DNA from: Mycobacterium lepraemurium
GTDB taxonomy: Bacteria; Actinomycetota; Actinomycetes; Mycobacteriales; Mycobacteriaceae
DNA length: 64,000 nucleotides
NCBI GenBank assembly: GCA_002291465.1
Contig: CP021238.1
Span: 3,720,001-3,784,000, forward strand
Reading direction: 5' to 3'
The notes under the pieces are model-generated. The model ran no database searches. It was not told the origin of the DNA and was given only the letters and a program-made list of their open reading frames with translations. The translations under genes and the position numbers were made by a program. This document shows, one piece after another, positions 1 through 9,175 of this stretch (the first letter of the stretch is position 1; every line of letters starts with the position of its first letter).

Positions 1-84
1 ATTCTGGAGACCGGCCGGCGGACTGCGGTGCTCGATATCAGCTACCCGCCATGGTGGATTCGCGTGAGCCTTCCGGACCATTAG
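1..84 (+). CDS. 3' end of an unidentified gene (partial, cut by window edge)
   Basis: An open frame enters from the left edge and stops at TAG (82-84), giving 27 residues that end in WWIRVSLPDH. It converges on the minus-strand methyltransferase that ends at 138. I do not recognise the product, and 27 residues are too few to prove coding. Confidence 0.3.
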   Translation: MLETGRRTAVLDISYPPWWIRVSLPDH

Positions 85-137
85 GTGCTTCCCGGATCCG
101 CTAGCGCATCCGCTATCGCCGGCTTGGCGGCGCCTGA

Positions 138-893
138 CTATTCGGGTTTCGTGGCGGTGACGATCCGCGTCGAAAACCAGGGGCCGCCGTACCACATCCG
201 CCAGCCGAGGTTGCGGCGCCGGACGCTGCGCCAGCCCAGCTCACGCAGCCGGGCGGCGTGCTGACGCGTCTCCCACAGATCCGCGATGGCCAGCCGGCCA
301 CCCGGCCGCAGCACCCGCACCGCTTCGTCGAGCGCCTGACGCCGGCCGGCGCGGGTCGGAATGTTGTGGATCGCGAGGTTGCTCACCACCACGTCGACGC
401 TCTCGTCGGCCAGGGGCAGCGCGGTCATGTCGGCGGTGTGCAGCTCGACGCGGTCGGCGACGCCCTCGGCCGCCGCGTTGGCCAGCGTGGCCTGCTCGGA
501 GTTGTCCGTCTGGTCCGCCTGCCACAGGTCGACGCCGATCGCCCGGCCCCGCGGCAACCGCTTGGCCGCGGCCAGCAACACCGCACCCCGACCGCAGCCG
601 AGATCGAGCAGGGTTTCGTCGCCGGCGAGCCGCAGATCGCTCAGAATCCGGTCCCACACAACGAATTTCCCGGACCGCGTCGCGTACATGTATAACGCGG
701 CGTTGGCCGCGATGCCGGCGCTCGACAGCGCGGCCAACGCAGCCCTGCGCCGCTTGCCGCGCGCCCAGCTGATCCCGGCCCACACCGCCAGGCCGGCGGC
801 CTGAGCGCCGATGCCTATCGCCTGCGCGCGTGCCGAGACCGTGTGAAAGGACCCGTCGACTCCGTATTCGCCCCGGTGGTCATGCACGCCCAT
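138..893 (-). CDS. Membrane-anchored class I SAM-dependent methyltransferase
   Basis: This 251-residue protein is predicted to methylate an unknown small molecule or lipid with S-adenosylmethionine. Two hydrophobic stretches at about residues 23-45 and 51-70 suggest an N-terminal membrane anchor. The class I methyltransferase fold follows: motif I LLDLGCGRGAVL near residue 95, the acidic end of strand beta-2 (IGVDLW), motif II ADMTALPL, and a post-motif VLRPGGRLAIADLW. The start chosen is the ATG at 893, because the upstream sequence in the same frame belongs to the neighbouring nitroreductase, which runs into this frame only because of its own frameshift. The frame is intact, which stands out among damaged neighbours. 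The substrate cannot be read from the sequence. Confidence 0.75.
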   Translation of the reverse strand: MGVHDHRGEYGVDGSFHTVSARAQAIGIGAQAAGLAVWAGISWARGKRRRAALAALSSAGIAANAALYMYATRSGKFVVWDRILSDLRLAGDETLLDLGCGRGAVLLAAAKRLPRGRAIGVDLWQADQTDNSEQATLANAAAEGVADRVELHTADMTALPLADESVDVVVSNLAIHNIPTRAGRRQALDEAVRVLRPGGRLAIADLWETRQHAARLRELGWRSVRRRNLGWRMWYGGPWFSTRIVTATKPE

Positions 894-937
894 CAGCTTA
901 CGACTCGACAAGGCGCCGAACGTTTTCGGCCGCGCGC

Positions 938-1454
938 TCACCAACGACCGCGGTGCACGACCTCGGTGAACGGCCGGCGGTTCGGCTTGCGGATCGGGGT
1001 GAGCGGGCGATCGGCGGGATAGCCGAACCCCGAGCAGGAACGCCACCAGATGACCGTCGGGCACGCCGAGGATGGCGCGCGCCTTGTCCTGATCCCCCAC
1101 CGACGAATGCCCGGTACCGATGCCCAGGTCGGTGGCCGCGATCATCATCGCCATGGTGGCCTGGCCGACGTCGTAGTTGTCGGTGACCAGCCGGCGCTCG
1201 TCGGGCGGCTCGGGCATCACGATCGCGATCGCCGCCGGCGCCCCGGCGATGTGGCCGGCGCCCCGCCACACCGTGGACAGCTCCTGCAGCTGGGTCCGGT
1301 CGGTGACGATGACGAAGTCCCACGGCTGCCGGTTCTTCGCCGGCGGCGCGCGCCAGCCGGCCTCCACGATGCGGTCCAGATCCTCCTCGGCGATCACCCG
1401 CGGCTGGTACTCCCGCACATTGCGTCGCGCGCAGGTCGCGTCCCAAGCTTCCAT
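938..1454 (-). pseudogene. Nitroreductase family protein, frameshifted
   Basis: The gene encodes an FMN-dependent nitroreductase-like flavoprotein, normally about 171 residues, that would reduce nitro compounds or quinones with NAD(P)H. The N-terminus has the family signature (ARRNVREYQ near residue 10, then WRAPPAKNRQPWDF), and the middle has the GIGTGHSSVGD region. The ATG at 1454 follows a weak ribosome binding site. An extra base near 1020-1030 breaks the frame within what should be the GYPADRP region. After correction the protein ends naturally at the TGA at 938-940 with a PFTEVVHRGRW tail. The total of 517 bases, one more than a multiple of three, agrees with a single insertion. Unrepaired, the frame runs on into the downstream methyltransferase. 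Confidence 0.8.
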
Positions 1455-1706
1455 GAAGTATCCTTCCAGTGACTGTTCTCCCTGCTCAACCCGCGTAGGA
1501 TGGCGTGAATTCCCGGATGGTGATGGCGCGGTCGCCCGCCGTCCGGCGCGACAAACGTGGGTAGACGGGCGCGGGCGCAGCCAAACACCCTGGCCCACGC
1601 ATCGCCCGGTTAGACGACGTGGAACCGGGGAAGTCGAGGTGAACCGACTCACCGGCCCGTTCGTGACAACCCCAATGGCCCCGAGTCAGAAAGGCGAGTA
1701 GCCGCC

Positions 1707-2542
1707 GTGGCAGAGAATCTGACACCGCACTTCGAAGAGGTACAGGCCCACTACGACTTGTCCGACGACTTCTTCCGGCTGTTCCTCGACCCCACCATGA
1801 CCTACAGCTGCGCCTATTGGGATCGCAACCGCGACATCTCGCTGGAGGAGGCGCAGCGGCGCAAGATCGACCTGTCACTGGGCAAGCTAGGGCTGCGGCT
1901 GGGGCGCCACCATGCGCCGCACCGTCGAGAACTACGACGTCAACGTCATCGGGCCTGACCCTGTCCCGGAACCAGGCCGCCCACGTGCAGCAGCTGCTCG
2001 ACGCGATGGACACCCCGCGCACCAGGCGGGTGCTGCTGCACGGCTGGGAGGAGTTCGACGAGCCGATCGACCGGATCGTCTCCATCGGCGCGTTCGAGCA
2101 TTTCGGCTACGACCGCTACGACGACTTCTTTGCGACCGCCTACCGGGTGCTGCCCGATGACGGGGTGATGCTGCTGCACACCATCACCATGCTGACCCCG
2201 GAGCAGATCGTGGAGCGCGGCCTGCCGCTCACCGAGGAGCAGACCAGCTTCAACGAATTCATCGCCACCGAGATCTTCCCCGGCGGGCAGCTGCCGGCCA
2301 TCGAGGTCGTGGAGTTCCACTCCTCGAAGATGGGGTTCACCCTCAAACGCCGGCAGTCCCTGCAGCTGCACTACGCCCGCACGCTCGACCACTGGGCCGA
2401 TGCGTTGCGCGCGCACCACCGCGAGGCCGTCGCGATCCAGTCCGAAGAGGTCGACCAGCGCTACATGAGGTATCTGACCGGCTGCGCCGACGCGTTCCGG
2501 GCCGGCTACATCGACGTCAACCAGTTCACGCTGGCCAAGTAA
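1707..2542 (+). pseudogene. Cyclopropane mycolic acid synthase-like methyltransferase, SAM site deleted
   Basis: This belongs to the CmaA/MmaA/PcaA family, which uses SAM to cyclopropanate or methylate mycolic acid chains of the cell envelope. It starts at GTG 1707 with the family N-terminus (HYDLSDDFFRLFLDPTMTYSCAYW) and ends with the typical YLTGCADAFRAGYIDVNQFTLAK tail. Between GKLGL and WGATMRR about 35 bases are missing around 1893-1908. They would encode the SAM-binding motif I (family form MTLLDVGCGWG). A further extra G near 1951 restores the frame at GLTLSRNQAAHV. The product would lack its cofactor site even if the frame were bridged. I cannot assign it to one paralogue: it mixes features of PcaA, CmaA2 and MmaA types. 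Confidence 0.85.
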
Positions 2543-2582
2543 CCCCCCGCCCGTCGGTGCCCGGGTTTATCGTGACAGCGCA

Positions 2583-5500
2583 ATGCCGCTTCACCTGCAC
2601 CGTGCTGAGCGCACCGATCTGTTGGCCGACGGTCTCGGCGCGCTGTTGGCCAATCCACCGGCCGACCCGTTCGCCCTCGAGCTCATCGTGGTGCCTTCGC
2701 GCGGGGTGGAGCGCTGGCTGAGTCAACGGCTGTCGCATGTGCTGGGCCGCGCCCGCGACGGGGACGGGGTCTGCGCCGGCGTGCAATTCCGCAGTCCCGC
2801 TTCGCTGATCGCCGAGATCACCGGCGCGGCCGACGACGATCCCTGGTCGCCGGACGCCCTGGCCTGGCCGCTGCTGGAGGCGATCGACTGTTCGCTGGAC
2901 GAGCCGTGGTGCCGCACGCTGGCGACGTACCTGGGCCACTTCCACACCGGCGCCGAGGCCGAGCTGCGCCGCACCCACCGCTACGAAGCGGCGCGCCGGC
3001 TGGCCGGGCTGTTCGCCGGCTACGCCCGGCAACGGCCGCGGCTGCTGGTCGACTGGCTCGACGGCGACCCGGGCGATCTGGACGAGGACCTGCGCTGGCA
3101 CCCGCCGCTGTGGCGGGCGCTGGTGGCCCGGGTGGCCGCCGACCCACCGCACGTTCGGCACGCCGAAACCATCGCCCGGCTGCGGCGGGCGCCCAGCGAC
3201 CTGCCGCAGCGGCTGTCGCTGTTCGGGCACACCCGGTTGGCGTGCACCGACGTGGAGCTCCTGGACGCGCTGGCCACCCACCACGAACTGCACCTGTGGC
3301 TGCCGCACCCGAGCGACCGGTTGTGGCGCGCTCTGGCCGGCACGAACGGCGTGATCCCCCGGCGCGACGACACCAGCCACCGCGCCGTCGCCCACCCGCT
3401 GCTGGCCACGCTGGGACGGGATCTGCGCGAACTGCAGCGCGGCCTGCCGGCGGATCCGCGGACCGACGAGTACCTCGCCGGCGACTCCCGCCCCGACACG
3501 CTGCTGGGCTGGCTGCAGTCCGACATCGCCGCCAATGCCGTTCGCCCGGTTGGCCGCTCGCTGGCTGCCGAGGACCGCTCGGTGCAGATCCACAACTGCC
3601 ACGGGCCGGCCCGCCAGGTCGACGTGCTGCGCGAGGTGCTGCTGGGCCTGCTCGCCGACGACCCGACGCTGCAGCCGCGTGACATCCTGGTGATGTGCCC
3701 CGACATCGAAAGCTACGCGCCGCTGATCATGGCCGACTTCGGCCTCGGCGACGTGGTGCACGGCGCGCACCCCGCCCACCAGCTGCGGGTGCGGCTGGCG
3801 GACCGTTCCCTGATCCAGACCAACCCGCTGCTCGGGGTGGCCGCGCAGCTGCTGGCCCTGGCCGGCGGCCGGGTGCGGGCCAGCGAGGTGCTCAACCTGG
3901 CCCAGACGCCGGCGGTGCGCGCCCGGTTCGGCTTCACCGACGACGATCTGGAGGCCATCACCGGATGGGTCCGCCAGGCCAACATCCGCTGGGGGCTGGA
4001 CCGGCAGCATCGGCGGCCTTACCACGTCGACTTCGTGCACAACACCTGGCGTTTCGGCATCGACCGGATACTGGCCGGCGTCGCGATGTCCGACGACTCG
4101 AACGCGTGGATCGACGCGACGCTGCCGCTCGACGACGTCAGCAGCAATCGTGTCCAATTGGCCGGCCAGCTCGCGGAATTCGTCGCCCGGCTGCAGCACG
4201 TCCTCGACTCGCTCACCGGTGCCCGGCCGCTGACCGAATGGCTCACCGCCGTCGCCGACGGCATCGCCCTGCTGACCCGGGTGCGCGATGCCGACGAATG
4301 GCAGAGCGGTCAGCTGCAGCGCGAGTTCGCCGCGGTGTCCGCGCAGGCCGGATCCCGCGCCGACACCGTGCTGCGGCCGCCCGACGTCCGCGCGCTGCTG
4401 ACCCGGCACCTGTCCGGACGCCCGACCCGCGCGAATTTCCGCACCGGCACGCTGACGGTGTGCACCATGGTGCCGATGCGTTCGGTGCCGCACCGGGTGG
4501 TGTGCCTGGTCGGCCTGGACGACGGGCTTTTCCCGCGGCCCGGTGTCGTCGACGGTGACGACGCACTGGCCCGCTGCCCGATGACCGGTGAGCGCGACAT
4601 CCGTTCCGAGGACCGGCAATTGCTGCTCGACGCGATCGGCGCGGCCACCGAGAAGCTGGTGATCACCTACACCGGCGCCAACGAGTATTCGGGTCAGCCG
4701 CGCCCGCCGGCGGTGCCGCTGGCCGAACTGCTGGACGCCCTCGACATGACCACCGCCGAGCCGGTGCGCGACCGCATCGTTGTGCGACATCCGTTGCAGC
4801 CGTTTGACATTCGCAACGTCATCCCCGGGGAGCTGGTGCCCGAGGTGCCGTTCAGTTTCGACCCCACGGTGCTGCGCGCGGCGCGCGCGGCCACCGGCGA
4901 ACACTGCGAGCCACCGAAGTTCATCTCCGCGCCGCTGCCGCCCCCGCCGCCCGCTGACGTGATCCTGGCCGATTTGGTCAGCTTCTTCAAAGACCCGGTG
5001 CAGGGGTTCTTTCGGGCCCTGCAGTTCACGCTGCCCCACGACGTCGACGGAGTGCAGGACGCGATGCCGGTGGACATCGACGCCCTGCAGGAGTGGACAG
5101 TCGGCGATCGGATGCTGCGCGACATGCTGCGCGGGATGACCCCGGAGGACGCGCGGCAGGCCGAGTGGCGCCGCGGCACCCTGCCGCCGGGGCAGCTGGG
5201 CTGGCGCAGGGTGACCGAGATCCGCGACCAGGCAGCGCGATTGGCACTGGAGGCGCACCAGCACCGGGCCGAGCAGCCGGGCGGCGCCCATGACGTCGAC
5301 ATCGATCTGGGCCGCGGGCGGCGCCTCACCGGGACGGTGGCCCCGGTCTACGGCGACCGCTTGGTCTCGGTGACCTATTCGCGGCTGGACGGCAGGCATC
5401 TGCTCGAGTCGTGGATTCCGTTGCTGGCGTTGGCCGCTCACGATCGCGGACGCGACTGGTCGGCGGTGTGCATCGGACGGATGCGACGGGGCACCGGCAT

Positions 5501-5873
5501 CCGGGTGCAGCGGCTGGAGTCGCCGTACGACGATCCCGTCGAGCTGCTGCGCGAGCTGGTGAGCATTTACGACGCCGGGCGGCGCGAGCCGATTCCGTTG
5601 CCGCTCAAGACCTCCTACGCGTGGGCGGTCGCCCGCCACGGCGGCGACGACCCGGTGGCCGAGGCGCGCTACCGGTGGAAGTCCAGCGACCGCTACCCCG
5701 GGGAGGACCAGGCGCCGGCGCATGTGCGGGCCTGGGGACGCGGTGCGCCGCTGGACGACCTGATGCAGCCGGTGCGCCCGGGCGAGGAGTGCGACGGCGA
5801 GGACAACCGGCTCGGCGCCTACGCGGCCCGGCTGTGGCTGCCGCTGTTGCGGGCCGAGCGGGCGACGGCGTGA
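2583..5873 (+). CDS. recC: Exodeoxyribonuclease V subunit gamma, RecC
   Basis: RecC is the 1096-residue scaffold of the RecBCD helicase-nuclease. It splits the DNA ends between RecB and RecD and scans for recombination hotspots. The start MPLHLHRAERTDLLADGLGA and the early VPSRGVERWLSQRLSH segment are the usual mycobacterial RecC N-terminus. The C-terminal inactive-nuclease-like part carries the PGEDQAPAHVRAWGRG region. The length matches the family and there is no lesion across 3.3 kb. The stop overlaps the recB start by one base (TGATG at 5871-5875), so translation of the operon recC-recB-recD is probably coupled. In mycobacteria RecBCD mainly supports end resection for single-strand annealing. 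Confidence 0.97.
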   Translation: MPLHLHRAERTDLLADGLGALLANPPADPFALELIVVPSRGVERWLSQRLSHVLGRARDGDGVCAGVQFRSPASLIAEITGAADDDPWSPDALAWPLLEAIDCSLDEPWCRTLATYLGHFHTGAEAELRRTHRYEAARRLAGLFAGYARQRPRLLVDWLDGDPGDLDEDLRWHPPLWRALVARVAADPPHVRHAETIARLRRAPSDLPQRLSLFGHTRLACTDVELLDALATHHELHLWLPHPSDRLWRALAGTNGVIPRRDDTSHRAVAHPLLATLGRDLRELQRGLPADPRTDEYLAGDSRPDTLLGWLQSDIAANAVRPVGRSLAAEDRSVQIHNCHGPARQVDVLREVLLGLLADDPTLQPRDILVMCPDIESYAPLIMADFGLGDVVHGAHPAHQLRVRLADRSLIQTNPLLGVAAQLLALAGGRVRASEVLNLAQTPAVRARFGFTDDDLEAITGWVRQANIRWGLDRQHRRPYHVDFVHNTWRFGIDRILAGVAMSDDSNAWIDATLPLDDVSSNRVQLAGQLAEFVARLQHVLDSLTGARPLTEWLTAVADGIALLTRVRDADEWQSGQLQREFAAVSAQAGSRADTVLRPPDVRALLTRHLSGRPTRANFRTGTLTVCTMVPMRSVPHRVVCLVGLDDGLFPRPGVVDGDDALARCPMTGERDIRSEDRQLLLDAIGAATEKLVITYTGANEYSGQPRPPAVPLAELLDALDMTTAEPVRDRIVVRHPLQPFDIRNVIPGELVPEVPFSFDPTVLRAARAATGEHCEPPKFISAPLPPPPPADVILADLVSFFKDPVQGFFRALQFTLPHDVDGVQDAMPVDIDALQEWTVGDRMLRDMLRGMTPEDARQAEWRRGTLPPGQLGWRRVTEIRDQAARLALEAHQHRAEQPGGAHDVDIDLGRGRRLTGTVAPVYGDRLVSVTYSRLDGRHLLESWIPLLALAAHDRGRDWSAVCIGRMRRGTGIRVQRLESPYDDPVELLRELVSIYDAGRREPIPLPLKTSYAWAVARHGGDDPVAEARYRWKSSDRYPGEDQAPAHVRAWGRGAPLDDLMQPVRPGEECDGEDNRLGAYAARLWLPLLRAERATA

Positions 5874-8800
5874 TGGAACGCTTCGACCTGTTGGGCGCGT
5901 TGCCGGCCGAGCGCTCCACCACGGTGCTCGAGGCCAGCGCGGGAACCGGAAAGACGTTCGCGTTGGCCGGGCTGGTGACCCGCTATCTCGCCGACGGCGC
6001 CGCGACCCTGGACCAGATGTTGCTGATCACCTTCGGCCGGGCCGCCAGCCAGGAGCTGCGGGAACGGGTACGCTATCAAATCGTCGACGCGGTAGCGGCT
6101 TTCGCCGACCCGTCGCGGGCGGGCGACAACGAGTTGGTGGCCTACCTGCTGGACGGCAGCGAGGACCGGCGCGCCGCGCGGCGGCAACGCCTGCGCGACG
6201 CGCTGGCCGGGTTCGACGCGGCGACGATCGCCACCACGCATCAGTTCTGCCAGCTGGTGTTGCGCTCGCTCGGGGTCGCCGGCGACACCGCCGCCGACGT
6301 GACCTTGCTGGACAGCCTCGACGAGCTGGTAGCCGAGATCGTCGATGACCTGTATCTGGCGCATTTCGGGCAAAACCACGACGACCCGGTGCTGCACTAT
6401 CGGGAGGCGCTGCGGCTGGCCCGCGACGTGGTCAACAACCCGTCGGCGCAGCTGCGGCCGCTGCACCCCGAGCCCGGTTCGCGGGCGGCGGTCAGCCTGC
6501 GCTTCGCCAATGATGTTCTGGCCGAGCTGTATACGCGCAAACTCCGGCTCGGCGTGCTGGGCTACGACGATCTGCTGACCCGGCTGGCCGACGCGCTGGC
6601 CACCGAGCACTCCCCCGCCCGGCTGCGCATGCACCAGCGCTGGCCGATCGTGATGGTCGATGAGTTCCAGGACACCGACCCGGTGCAGTGGGAGGTGATC
6701 GACCGCGCGTTCAGCGGCCGTTCGACGCTGATTCTCATCGGCGACCCCAAGCAGGCGATCTACGCGTTTCGCGGCGGTGACATCGTCACCTACCTGCGGG
6801 CGGCCGAGAACGCGGGGCAGAAAAAGACGCTGGAAACCAACTGGCGCAGCGATTCCGCGCTGCTGCAGCGGCTGCAGGTGGTGCTGCGCGGCGCGCAGCT
6901 CGGTGACCCCGCGATCGTGGTGAACGACGTCGCGGCGCACCACCAGGGTCACCGGCTGTCCGGGGCACCGCGCAACGACCCGTTCCGGCTGCGGGTGGTG
7001 TCACGAAACACGTTGGGACGTCGCGGTATTGCCAACCTTCCCATCGACAAGCTGCGCCAGCACATCGGCGCCGACCTCGCCGCCGACATCCGTGCGCTGC
7101 TGGCCGCCAGCGCCACCTTCGACGGGAAACCGTTGCGGGCGGGCGACATCGCGGTCATCGTGGAACGGCACCGGGACGCCCGGGCCTGTTTCACCGCGCT
7201 GTGCGACGCCGGCGTTCCCGCCGTCTACACCGGCAACTCCGACGTGTTCACCTCGCAGGCGGCCGAGGATTGGCTGTGCCTGCTGGAGGCGTTCGATCAG
7301 CCGCACCGGCCCGGCGTGGTGCGCGCGGCGGCGGCGACGATGTTCTTCGGCGAGACCGCCGAGACGTTGGCGGCCGGGGGTGACGCGCTGACCGACCGGA
7401 TCGCCCAGACCTTGCGGGAGTGGGCCGGTCACGCCCGCGAACGCGGCGTCGCCGCCATCTTCGAGGCCGCCCAGCTGCTGGGGATGGGCAATCGGGTGCT
7501 CGGCTGGCAGGGCGGAGCGCGGCACATGACGGACCTGGCGCATCTCACCCAGCTGCTGGGCGAGGTGGCCCACCGTGAACACCACAACCTGCCCGCGCTG
7601 CGCGACTGGCTGCACCGGCAGCGCGACGAGCGAAGCGGCGCGCCGGAACGCAACCGCCGGTTGGACAGCGACGCCGCCGCCGTCCAGATCATGACCGTCT
7701 TCGTCAGCAAGGGGCTGCAGTACCCGATCGTGTACCTGCCGTTCGCGTTCCACCGCAACACCACTGACAGCGACGTGGTGCTGTTCCACGACGAGGACGG
7801 CACCCGATGCCTGCACATCGGCGGCAAGGACAGCCCCGACTTCAAAACCGTTGAGCGGCTCGGCCGTAAAGAGGACGCCAGCGACGACAGCCGGCTGACG
7901 TATGTCGCGTTGACCCGAGCGCAGGCCCAGGTGGTGGCGTGGTGGTCACCGGCCTACCATGAGCCCAACGGCGGCCTGTCCCGGCTGCTGCGGGGCCGCC
8001 GGCCCGGCGAGCCGGTGGTGCCGGACCGCTGCGAGCCGGCGAAGATCTCCGACGAGGATGCCCTGGCTCGGCTGCGCGAGTGGGAGGCGGCTGGCGGCCC
8101 GGTCATCGAGGAGTCGGTGCCGGTGCCGGCGCCGCCGCTGCCCGGCGTGCCGGTGCCGGCACGGCTGGAAAACCGCCACTTCCACCGCAGTATCGACACC
8201 GGTTGGCGGCGCACCTCCTATTCCGGCCTGATCCGGCAGGCCCAGCCCAGCGGGGTGGGCAGCGAACCCGAGGCCGCCGGGCTCGACGACGAGGTCGCCG
8301 ACATTCTTCTGGCCCCGGCGGCATCCGTTGGCGATGTTGCCTCGCCGATGGCGGACCTTCCGGCGGGCGCCACCTTCGGCACCCTGGTGCACGCCGTGCT
8401 GCAGACGGCCGACCCGTTCGCCCCCGACCTGGCCGCCGAGCTGGCCGCCCGGATCCGAGAGCACTCGGTGTGGTGGCCGGTGGCCGCGACCCCCGAAGAC
8501 ATAGCCGCGGCGATGGTGCCGATGCACGACACACCGCTGGGCCCGCTGGCGGGCGGCCTGACGCTGCGCCGGATCGGGTTGTCGGATCGCCTGTGCGAAC
8601 TGGACTTCGAGCTGCCGCTGGCCGGCGGCGATCGGCGCTCGTCCCCGCCGAAGGTTCGGCTGGCCGATCTGGCGCCGCTGTTGCGCGCGCATCTGCCGGC
8701 CGACGATGTGCTGGCCTGCTACGCCGACCGGCTGGCGGACCGCTCCCTCGGCGCCGAGCCGCTGCGCGGATACCTGACCGGCTCGATCGACGCCGTGCTG

Positions 8801-9175
8801 CGGATCCCGGACGGGGCGGGGCACCGCTACCTGGTGGTGGACTACAAGACCAACCGGCTCGGTGATGCGCAGCGGCCGCTGACCGCTGCCGATTACGACC
8901 GGCCCCGGATGGTGGAGGCGATGGTGCACTCGGATTATCCGCTGCAGGCGCTGCTATACAGCGCTGTGCTGCACCGGTTTCTGCGCTGGCGGCTGGCCGG
9001 CTACGATCCGGACCGCCATCTCGGCGGCATCCTCTATCTGTTCGTGCGGGGCATGTGCGGCCCCGACACGCCGGTGCGCGACGGTCACGCATCGGGCGTC
9101 TTCGATTGGCGACCGCCGTCGTCGTTGATCGCGGCGCTGTCCGACCTTCTGGATGCCCAGGGGGTGGCGGTGTGA
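5873..9175 (+). CDS. recB: Exodeoxyribonuclease V subunit beta, RecB helicase-nuclease
   Basis: RecB is the 3'-5' SF1 helicase and only nuclease of RecBCD, 1100 residues here. The ATG at 5873 overlaps the recC stop and begins MERFDLLGALPAER. Upstream in-frame sequence is recC in another frame and was excluded. Helicase motifs are visible in order: Walker A EASAGTGKTFALAGL near residue 20, motif II MVDEFQDTDPVQWEV near 260, motif III LIGDPKQAIYAFRGGD near 285, motif V VFVSKGLQYPIVYLPF near 608, and motif VI LTYVALTRAQAQ near 680. The C-terminal nuclease domain has GTLVHAVLQ near 835 and the catalytic VVDYKTNRLG near 990. It is intact and overlaps recD by four bases (GTGA). Confidence 0.97.
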   Translation: MERFDLLGALPAERSTTVLEASAGTGKTFALAGLVTRYLADGAATLDQMLLITFGRAASQELRERVRYQIVDAVAAFADPSRAGDNELVAYLLDGSEDRRAARRQRLRDALAGFDAATIATTHQFCQLVLRSLGVAGDTAADVTLLDSLDELVAEIVDDLYLAHFGQNHDDPVLHYREALRLARDVVNNPSAQLRPLHPEPGSRAAVSLRFANDVLAELYTRKLRLGVLGYDDLLTRLADALATEHSPARLRMHQRWPIVMVDEFQDTDPVQWEVIDRAFSGRSTLILIGDPKQAIYAFRGGDIVTYLRAAENAGQKKTLETNWRSDSALLQRLQVVLRGAQLGDPAIVVNDVAAHHQGHRLSGAPRNDPFRLRVVSRNTLGRRGIANLPIDKLRQHIGADLAADIRALLAASATFDGKPLRAGDIAVIVERHRDARACFTALCDAGVPAVYTGNSDVFTSQAAEDWLCLLEAFDQPHRPGVVRAAAATMFFGETAETLAAGGDALTDRIAQTLREWAGHARERGVAAIFEAAQLLGMGNRVLGWQGGARHMTDLAHLTQLLGEVAHREHHNLPALRDWLHRQRDERSGAPERNRRLDSDAAAVQIMTVFVSKGLQYPIVYLPFAFHRNTTDSDVVLFHDEDGTRCLHIGGKDSPDFKTVERLGRKEDASDDSRLTYVALTRAQAQVVAWWSPAYHEPNGGLSRLLRGRRPGEPVVPDRCEPAKISDEDALARLREWEAAGGPVIEESVPVPAPPLPGVPVPARLENRHFHRSIDTGWRRTSYSGLIRQAQPSGVGSEPEAAGLDDEVADILLAPAASVGDVASPMADLPAGATFGTLVHAVLQTADPFAPDLAAELAARIREHSVWWPVAATPEDIAAAMVPMHDTPLGPLAGGLTLRRIGLSDRLCELDFELPLAGGDRRSSPPKVRLADLAPLLRAHLPADDVLACYADRLADRSLGAEPLRGYLTGSIDAVLRIPDGAGHRYLVVDYKTNRLGDAQRPLTAADYDRPRMVEAMVHSDYPLQALLYSAVLHRFLRWRLAGYDPDRHLGGILYLFVRGMCGPDTPVRDGHASGVFDWRPPSSLIAALSDLLDAQGVAV

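Noticed and set aside
138..1652. A single 504-residue frame that looks like a nitroreductase-methyltransferase fusion
   Set aside because: The junction is a frameshift artefact. The natural nitroreductase tail (PFTEVVHRGRW, stop at 938) lies in another frame and the methyltransferase has its own ATG at 893.
1455..1706. A minus-strand gene suggested by an open frame across 1486-2085
   Set aside because: It overlaps the cyclopropane synthase gene, has shadow-type composition and no family resemblance. The 252-base gap holds only the upstream regions of its two divergent neighbours.
2526..5723. A 1065-codon open frame on the minus strand opposite recC
   Set aside because: It is a high-GC shadow with repetitive Arg/Gly/Val/Gln composition. 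recC on the plus strand matches its family end to end.
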